DNA of 25,618 nucleotides from Asparagopsis taxiformis (lineage: Eukaryota; Rhodophyta; Florideophyceae; Bonnemaisoniales; Bonnemaisoniaceae), in assembly GCA_030407315.1 (NCBI GenBank), contig JALQPE010002859.1:1-25618 (forward strand). The letters are read 5' to 3'. The notes beneath the pieces were generated by a model. The model had not been told where the DNA came from. It ran no database searches and saw only the letters and a program-made list of their open reading frames with translations. This document shows, piece by piece, positions 21,601-25,618 of the stretch. A program made the position numbers and the translations under genes. Position 1 is the stretch's first letter; the number at the start of each line of letters is the position of its first letter.

Positions 21601-21951
21601 CGCGTAACAGAAACCCGTGATGCAGAAAGGGTCAGGAACATCAATAAGGTATCTCAGATGGTGAGACAACAAATGAAGGGAACTGATCTGTTTAGCACAG
21701 CAGAGCAACTGGAACAATTCTTGCTTACTTTCACTAACTACGCCATTTCCATTTTTCTCAAGCTTAGTTACACCGGATCATCCGAATGGCATATCGCCAA
21801 GTATGTGCTTTTCTCACAGAGAATGAAAAATGAAGAAAGGGATCACCCAGAAGCGTGTCCAAACCACCCCTCCTACCTCTGCAGCCATGTCAAATTGTTT
21901 CTAGAGCATGGAACAGGTACAAATCTAAAAACTGCGAGCGTCAGGATATAG
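18664..21951 (+). CDS. MULE transposase, zinc fingers and DDE core
   Basis: The frame is open from the codon after TAA 18661 to TAG 21949; the first ATG is 18892. Residues here count from 18799. A first GCM/FAR1-like finger has C245, C254, C267, H278-x-H280, and a second has C524, C531, C535 and H576-x-H578. The catalytic core is SIDCKSVSNIYGLPL (Asp701), VSLDQDAAG (Asp762) with DDWHINQN following, and THTESFNSVYK (Glu909), matching MULE signatures. A long variable Ser/Glu-rich segment lies between the fingers. The preceding Ulp1 frame and the following SWIM frame are in phase, so the native product may be one polyprotein interrupted by two stops. No intron signals of ordinary size are convincing. 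Confidence 0.85.
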   Translation, partial: KNEPGDVEYEYEEDVEQSTVFTGIGENKIREWYKELTTRKKQAPSVLERVRRDEDHQINLEVCSEGDEGISASLEPMEEKRKLDSPCRVEEDKSTVEPRIELTRRGPQQPFSTGPEMHCTNGHGPRRMEAIVEQHDASPEQDITDSRPSVKVKLASKPGAAGAYEMTRVSTQIRPNVLAETVEVELPGNNGDVPMPRSIDICSPPELLDKTSIAASSSVVAKSPKSFPLLNREPLVKGSYITISGSILSYLDKCFSEGVHYGALKTTVFKSNDKAAGRLFRFSASIRLECIENRRASKCPVELHALRSKYACEWIVKLPVASHTHGKSRNSNPSQRYKATLRTIKDLEQRLCKIVASCKESCSVAMDTRAPCSDAIVNEKRGNKGRKRELNTISDDCGGLNSEVRNRTSLVESIEVVQNAPSEFMSHVESGEEQDLDSTTDGRFPPETIDKEGVPFQSNDQRETSREEAIQTLSSDEQKKTGEILGNGIDVISVHERNTNDGEDDSAEMKRTVSMAMTSVARQFDGADSNGLLQALRHVSESYGYKLVIRRSLYYDENRQYVNNATFTCRHNQKGCQFECRIRGFLSEANSVKDEVNSDNSTSSSPGYEIRHVLNFVHNFHNHDPVMAVSKNAIPPEALHTAEMMRTVSFMRCCGITRYIEDKYKISVHRTHFRNYLFYRFRNTHPIDQDSMRLIRNLVTLQQENCRTYYTIRLTPDNRLHSIVWSLPSWRDMYELNGVHPGVSIDCKSVSNIYGLPLIAFSGRTNEGNVCFYMVGYLHDQTEDSLSWAMREFDIMAPAAPNIVSLDQDAAGINAAQVVWPGSYLLLDDWHINQNQLKNVATFLKKHSNPTLEQRITAGSECFPRHTTSGADFAAVIPKCYKIMCSDLHLLRRSASESVFLQRRASFERIYFDGVDHPRWYTTLYKKLSEMVILCYNRTRCGLRFLFQGTTHTESFNSVYKATILDKNLPLGEVPTELNRVTETRDAERVRNINKVSQMVRQQMKGTDLFSTAEQLEQFLLTFTNYAISIFLKLSYTGSSEWHIAKYVLFSQRMKNEERDHPEACPNHPSYLCSHVKLFLEHGTGTNLKTASVRI

Positions 21952-22692
21952 AAAGGTGAAATTTATGGTGAAAAAGAGTGTCAAGTAGGAATAACTGCTT
22001 CCTGCTCCTGTTCATTTCATAAAACGTCAGGTATGCCTTGCCGCCACATCACAAAAGTTGTGTTCCAATACGCAGACTATACAAAAACAAACCCTATCAT
22101 CAAAGAACATTTGGAGACAAATGAAACACTGTTGCTCAGTTCTTTGTTCCACCCGTATTGGAGACGAAACAGAACATACTGGAGAGATGAGCTAATCCGA
22201 TTGCGCTTCAGTAAACCAACAGATTACCTGGGGGCTACCGCCGACATTGCGGTTAATGAAGGGAATGTATGTGACGAACTGAATGGAGTGTCTGATGACT
22301 CCTACAGGAAGAGAAAAATTGATGAAGACGTCAGATACAGCAATTACAAAGCTGTGTTTGACCAAATATTCCGCCGAGCTGCACTCCAGGGACCGCATGC
22401 CTCTGCTGTGTTTAAGTCGACATTGGATTTTCTGCTAGCACAGTCTTTTCGTGGTGATCCGCCAGGTTCAGCGTTGAACATAGATCGTCCTCTAAACGTT
22501 GAAAATCGTCCACGTATAGATATAGTTCGGAGCGAAGGGAACAACGTCACCATAAGTGGTGACATTGGTAATCCTGCAGTAGGAGCGACTGGAAATCGAG
22601 GTTCAAAGAAGAGGAAGAGGTCTATTCTGGAGCGCACTGGTCGGAAGTCGTTTCGTGCCGCGCGTGGACGCTTGTCATCAGGTCTGAAGTGA
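21952..22692 (+). CDS. C-terminal part of MULE transposase with SWIM zinc finger
   Basis: In phase with the transposase frame and separated from it only by TAG 21949. It encodes CSCSFH...GMPCRH: Cys codons at 22003, 22009 and 22039 and His at 22018 and 22045, the CxC...CxH layout of SWIM fingers that follows the DDE core in MULE and FAR1-type transposases. An internal ATG at 22033 lies inside the finger, so independent initiation there would destroy it. The tail is basic (KKRKRS and RKSFRAARGR), a possible NLS or DNA contact. It ends at TGA 22690 and is followed by an AATAAA at 22712. Confidence 0.8.
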   Translation, partial: KGEIYGEKECQVGITASCSCSFHKTSGMPCRHITKVVFQYADYTKTNPIIKEHLETNETLLLSSLFHPYWRRNRTYWRDELIRLRFSKPTDYLGATADIAVNEGNVCDELNGVSDDSYRKRKIDEDVRYSNYKAVFDQIFRRAALQGPHASAVFKSTLDFLLAQSFRGDPPGSALNIDRPLNVENRPRIDIVRSEGNNVTISGDIGNPAVGATGNRGSKKRKRSILERTGRKSFRAARGRLSSGLK

Positions 22693-22711
22693 GAGATAAG
22701 GTTCAAGTTTC

Positions 22712-22717
22712 AATAAA
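22712..22717 (+). terminator. Candidate polyadenylation signal AATAAA
   Basis: AATAAA about 20 bases after the final MULE stop. It is the only canonical hexamer noticed immediately downstream; use is inferred. Confidence 0.4.
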
Positions 22718-23385
22718 GAAAGCAGTCGCTTGATCCTTAACATTTACAACTCATAGTAAATCCCCAACTTATTCCATAACCTCCTGTGGAACTCAATTCC
22801 ATTCAAAACTGTAGTCTTACCGAATGCACATATCCCATCATGCTGAAGCCAGAGTAAAAGCCGGGACGAAGTGTTTCCATCTAAACAGAACGTAAATAAT
22901 GGTACGTTACCTCATATGTTTACCTTCGAGAACCCACTGATTGTACCATGATGGAATCTGGTTGGGAATTTGTTAATCCGGCATGGAAGAAGAGAATGAC
23001 ATTTCGGGAATTTTTTCTGCACATAGAGATCTTTGTTGATTTCTGGTGTGCATGTGACGTTCGTAAGGCAGAAAAAGATAGTCAGCAGTTTTAGCTGCAG
23101 CCGTTTTCATGCTGAAATCGTGTAATGCTAGAACAGAATTCCTAGCAAGAATACACACGTTGCTGACATTATTCCTAAGAAAGAAGAGTCGGTACGGAGA
23201 GCAAAAGAGGAACTGCGCGGATTTTCGTCAAATTCATAGAACCAATTGTGAAGTAGAAGGTGTGAAGTTCTAACCAAATACACATTAAAGGGAGTGAACC
23301 AGAGGGGGATGAAATTTGAAATATTGACATCTGGCTTGGCTCGAAACTTCTGAACAAGAATTGTTCGATAGCCAGAATGGAAATT
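22718..23385. other. MULE 3' internal region, no gene
   Basis: Lies between the transposase 3' end and the right TIR. Only short open frames are present, with no domain similarity. It is not part of the inverted repeat. Confidence 0.5.
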
Positions 23386-23882
23386 ATGATGAACTGTTCA
23401 TTCAAAATGTCAGTAGAAATGACGGAAAGTGAAGCGATGGTTGGTGGAATCGGAACACGTACGCGGTATGAGGGACAGTGAATTTCTGCAGAGCGGACTG
23501 TGTGAATGGAGCGATCGTAAACGTGCGAGATAGATAGCAGTGGTATCGTCGAAATGGTAGGTGGCAGTGGTGGAGAGACAGCCGGTGGTGTCTCAGGGTA
23601 ATGATGACAGTGGTCTCGCGAGCTGTGGACCACCTGCGGGGCGGTCCTAGTTTTGCGACGCCCGTGCTCTGGTGATTTGGATTTGTCCGCCCTTCAGATT
23701 TGGCGGCGGTGAAAAGAAATTTTAGTTTAGAACTTTTATATTTGAAAAAGGAAATTTGGTTGGAACATTACTTCTGAAACTTTTGGAAAGTGAAAAAGGT
23801 GAAAGCTACACGGTCACGCTTGCGCGATGGATTAGTCACACAAACTGGTCGGCGACCCGACCCCTCCCAGACGGGCTGAAAT
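23386..23882 (-). repeat. MULE right terminal inverted repeat
   Basis: Reverse-complement partner of the left repeat, 497 bp, with its inner edge at ATGATGAACTG and its outer edge at GGGCTGAAAT. The next base begins the copia-like LTR (TGTCGG), leaving no flanking host sequence visible on this side. Confidence 0.95.
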
Positions 23883-24014
23883 TGTCGGATGATCATACAA
23901 CTATTACACCTTTTACGCATTACAGTACACACTTAGAACAGTATTTAAGCTCGGCGACGACGCCATTCGCATGAACTAAAGATGTATCGATCTCATTCAT
24001 CCTCATGATCAACA
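23883..24014 (+). repeat. 5' LTR of the copia-like element (~132 bp)
   Basis: Starts TGTCGGATGATCA directly after the MULE repeat and ends ...ATCAACA just before the primer-binding site, giving TG...CA termini. AGTATTTAAGC near 23940 is a plausible TATA box. The first ~85 bp share ordered blocks with the minus-strand sequence at 16794. The 3' LTR is not in view, so the boundaries rest on the TG/CA ends and the primer site. Confidence 0.7.
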
Positions 24015-24029
24015 GGTTATGAGCCCAGA
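24015..24029 (+). other. Primer-binding site, Met-tRNA anticodon-arm type
   Basis: GGTTATGAGCCCAGA is complementary to a tRNA anticodon arm with the stem CUGGG and loop CUCAUAA, i.e. a CAU anticodon. Drosophila copia is primed by an internal fragment of initiator Met-tRNA through a similar site, so half-tRNA priming is the natural reading. The match to this organism's tRNA is inferred. Confidence 0.65.
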
Positions 24030-24253
24030 CGCTGACTAGCCCCACAACTATTCCCCTCCCACCCATCTCCAAAACGCGGCGACACCTTACCGACACCATA
24101 CCGATCCCAACCAACCCCACCGCACGCGACATTCGTCGCCAACGATATTCTCAGCAAAGACAACGACAGCTCGAACTCCAATCTCTTTCCTCTGAACAAT
24201 CAGGCCAACACCTTATCGAATCCCCAATTTCCCTTCGCCCCAAACCATTCTCC

Positions 24254-25396
24254 ATGTCTCATCCTACCAACTCATCAACAACAAAACAAATTCCCGATTT
24301 CCATGTCCCCGTCCTTACCCGAACCAACCTCATACAATGGTGCCACACCATAGACAACCACGCCACACTACACGATCTAACCAATTATGTCACAGGTCCC
24401 ATGCCCACTGCTCCCACAGACCCACAGGAACGACAAGATCACAAGCGAAAAATGGCACTAGCCAGCCTCTTGGTATTACCAAACATATCACAAGACATCA
24501 TCTCCACTTTGAGTCCCACAATACTCAACAGTCCCACCCCCACCCTATACAACCACATCAAGGACAAACTATCCACAGTACCACCACAACAATCAGAAGC
24601 CAGTCTTCGAAGGAGAGCGGAACAACTTAAACACAACGCAGCGGACAACATACAGACATACATAGACCGACACTCAGAGCTCCGCAACATTATGCTACAA
24701 TCGGCTTTCCCTAACATTGACGACGAGCAAACAACCGTCCAATTCGTTCTCAACGGGTTGTATCACATCCCACAGTGGGCACCGCTACTACAGAATCTGG
24801 CAAACTTTCACAACTTCCATGAAGGCAGAAGACCCAGCCTAGACCTAGTCTTCAGTATGCTCCTTGAACATGAGCAAGCAAGCCCATCCCTCCCTATTCC
24901 AGAACGCCCATCTATCCCATCACCAACCCCAATCCACCTCCACAGTCCCTCTCAACCTCCTCTTACACCAATGCCTCACCCATATCATCAAACCATGTAC
25001 CGCCAACCAGTTCGCAACTACCCACCACCATACAAATTCCGAAATCCAGGCACACCTACTCCAATCAATATCAACAACCCCATCCCACCTCCTCCAGGTC
25101 ATCAAGGCACATGGTGCACTCTACATGGCTCTCCAACACACAGAACCGAGCATTGCATCACAAGACAAAAATTACTGAGACAACAATATGCTCCATTAGG
25201 AATTCGTCACAGAGCTCAAGCAACACTCACCGCACCACACTACCCATACCCGCCATTCCCAATAGCCCAGATACAAGTCAGAATCACCCCACTGAGCATC
25301 CACCATCCCCACCTGAGATCTACCAACTACCTCAGACACCTCAACCATCTATACCCCAGCACTCACCATCAGAGACTCATTCCTCAAGCACAATAA
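24254..25396 (+). CDS. Copia-like Gag polyprotein
   Basis: ATG 24254 is the first Met, although the same frame is open from 24024 just after the primer site with no other ATG. Residues ~15-200 are helical with the Gag-like LTRTNLIQW start, LRRRAEQLKHN and FVLNGLYHIP blocks. A Pro-rich linker follows. WCTLHGSPTHRTEHC near residue 290 has CX2HX4HX4C spacing, a variant of the CCHC zinc knuckle with His at the second position. Beyond about 25200 this frame becomes nonsense and stops at TAA 25394, while the protease lies in the -1 frame. I saw no classical slippery heptamer, so the shift may be a mutation or a sequencing error rather than programmed. Confidence 0.75.
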   Translation: MSHPTNSSTTKQIPDFHVPVLTRTNLIQWCHTIDNHATLHDLTNYVTGPMPTAPTDPQERQDHKRKMALASLLVLPNISQDIISTLSPTILNSPTPTLYNHIKDKLSTVPPQQSEASLRRRAEQLKHNAADNIQTYIDRHSELRNIMLQSAFPNIDDEQTTVQFVLNGLYHIPQWAPLLQNLANFHNFHEGRRPSLDLVFSMLLEHEQASPSLPIPERPSIPSPTPIHLHSPSQPPLTPMPHPYHQTMYRQPVRNYPPPYKFRNPGTPTPININNPIPPPPGHQGTWCTLHGSPTHRTEHCITRQKLLRQQYAPLGIRHRAQATLTAPHYPYPPFPIAQIQVRITPLSIHHPHLRSTNYLRHLNHLYPSTHHQRLIPQAQ

Positions 25397-25618
25397 ATAC
25401 TCCATCTTCCTCGTCCTATATCTTAGACTCTGGCGCGACTCCTACACACCTTCAACATGCTCAGAAACAATGCACTCACTACACACACACACATTGACTG
25501 CTTCCGGACAGCTAGAACCCATCACCCACAGTGGACCGGCGACTATACCACTGACCAACAATACATCACTCGATGTCAACTACGCAGTCACGATTCCCAA
25601 TGCGGATTCAACTTGGTA
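25220..25618 (+). CDS. Copia-like aspartic protease, partial
   Basis: In the -1 frame relative to Gag, a Pro/Ser-rich linker leads to YILDSGATPTHLQ (DSGAT, near 25420), the catalytic motif of Ty1/copia-type proteases. The frame stops at 25495 in an ACACACACA run, and the next frame continues with a beta-rich segment including SGPATIPL and VNYAVTIPN, as expected for the rest of the protease. The AC run is a likely indel site. The gene continues past the window. Confidence 0.7.

Larger units (their letters stand above)
17054..23882 (+). mobile_element. Mutator-like element (MULE) with long TIRs and Ulp1 protease
   Basis: The 6.8 kb unit is bounded by 497 bp inverted repeats. It encodes a Ulp1/C48 protease, a MULE-type DDE transposase with zinc fingers, and a SWIM finger, all on the plus strand. 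MULEs with captured Ulp1-like proteases are known in plants (Kaonashi type). I found no 8-11 bp target-site duplication at the visible TIR ends, and the right end directly abuts an LTR, so the outer ends may lie beyond the repeat visible here. TIR identity suggests a recent arrival, although the coding frame carries a frameshift and two stops. Confidence 0.85.
23883..25618 (+). mobile_element. Ty1/copia-like LTR retrotransposon, 5' part (runs off the window)
   Basis: Consists of a short LTR, a primer-binding site, a Gag frame with a CHHC knuckle, and an aspartic protease with DSGAT in a different frame. The plus strand is C/A-rich and G-poor throughout. Integrase, reverse transcriptase and the 3' LTR must lie beyond the right edge, so the Copia assignment rests on Gag and protease style and on the half-tRNA primer site. 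Confidence 0.78.

Noticed and set aside
21914..21951. Small intron removing the TAG between transposase and SWIM domain (GT at 21917, AG at 21951)
   Set aside because: It would be only 35 nt, is not a multiple of three, and splicing would bring in a new stop.
25140..25180. Programmed -1 frameshift site between Gag and protease
   Set aside because: The A-rich stretch CAAAAATTA does not fit the X-XXY-YYZ heptamer in the Gag frame, and other breaks nearby look like indels.

Overview
The window looks like nuclear DNA of a eukaryote. It has no bacterial operons or ribosome-binding sites, it carries eukaryote-type transposons (MULE, CACTA/Plavaka-like, Ty1/copia) with Kozak-like starts, and it is rich in satellites and palindromes. 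Genes are long and I see no convincing introns. An intron-poor alga or other protist fits, possibly a red alga, but the sequence alone does not settle the taxon. Almost everything here is mobile or repetitive; I see no ordinary host housekeeping gene.

Layout. 1-972: ten tandem copies of a ~105 bp satellite. 1530-4936 (-): a CACTA/Plavaka-type transposase in at least five frame-shifted pieces. 4937-7540: no gene, but a near-perfect 70 bp palindrome (5774-5843) and a ~1.2 kb array of imperfect GGCAGTA/TACTGCC palindromes. 7544-7655: the C-terminal end of a SET domain. 7800-8584 and 12767-14708: a ~500 bp tandem repeat whose ~205 bp core carries a hairpin and a 14 bp palindrome. Between these blocks, 8930-12783 (+), lies a large GC-richer gene with an N-terminal ParB/sulfiredoxin-like domain and a C-terminal phytanoyl-CoA-hydroxylase-like 2OG-Fe(II) oxygenase domain, broken by one apparent single-base deletion. 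14709-16794: degenerate, strongly G-skewed DNA ending in an LTR-like sequence on the minus strand.

17054-23882 is a 6.8 kb Mutator-like element with 497 bp terminal inverted repeats that are almost identical. It encodes a Ulp1/C48 protease, two GCM/FAR1-like zinc fingers, a DDE transposase core and a SWIM zinc finger. Apart from one frameshift and two in-frame stops (TAA, TAG) these form one reading frame. From 23883 to the end is the 5' part of a Ty1/copia-like retrotransposon: a short LTR, a primer-binding site that looks complementary to a Met-tRNA anticodon arm (half-tRNA priming), Gag with a CHHC knuckle, and the DSGAT protease motif. It abuts the right MULE repeat and may be inserted in it.

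The MULE parts act together: transposase plus SUMO-protease-like partner acting on the TIRs. The most novel candidate is the ParB-like/2OG-oxygenase gene bracketed by direct copies of a palindrome-bearing repeat. Several frame breaks sit in or beside G or A homopolymers or an AC run, so sequencing error must be excluded before any gene here is called dead.
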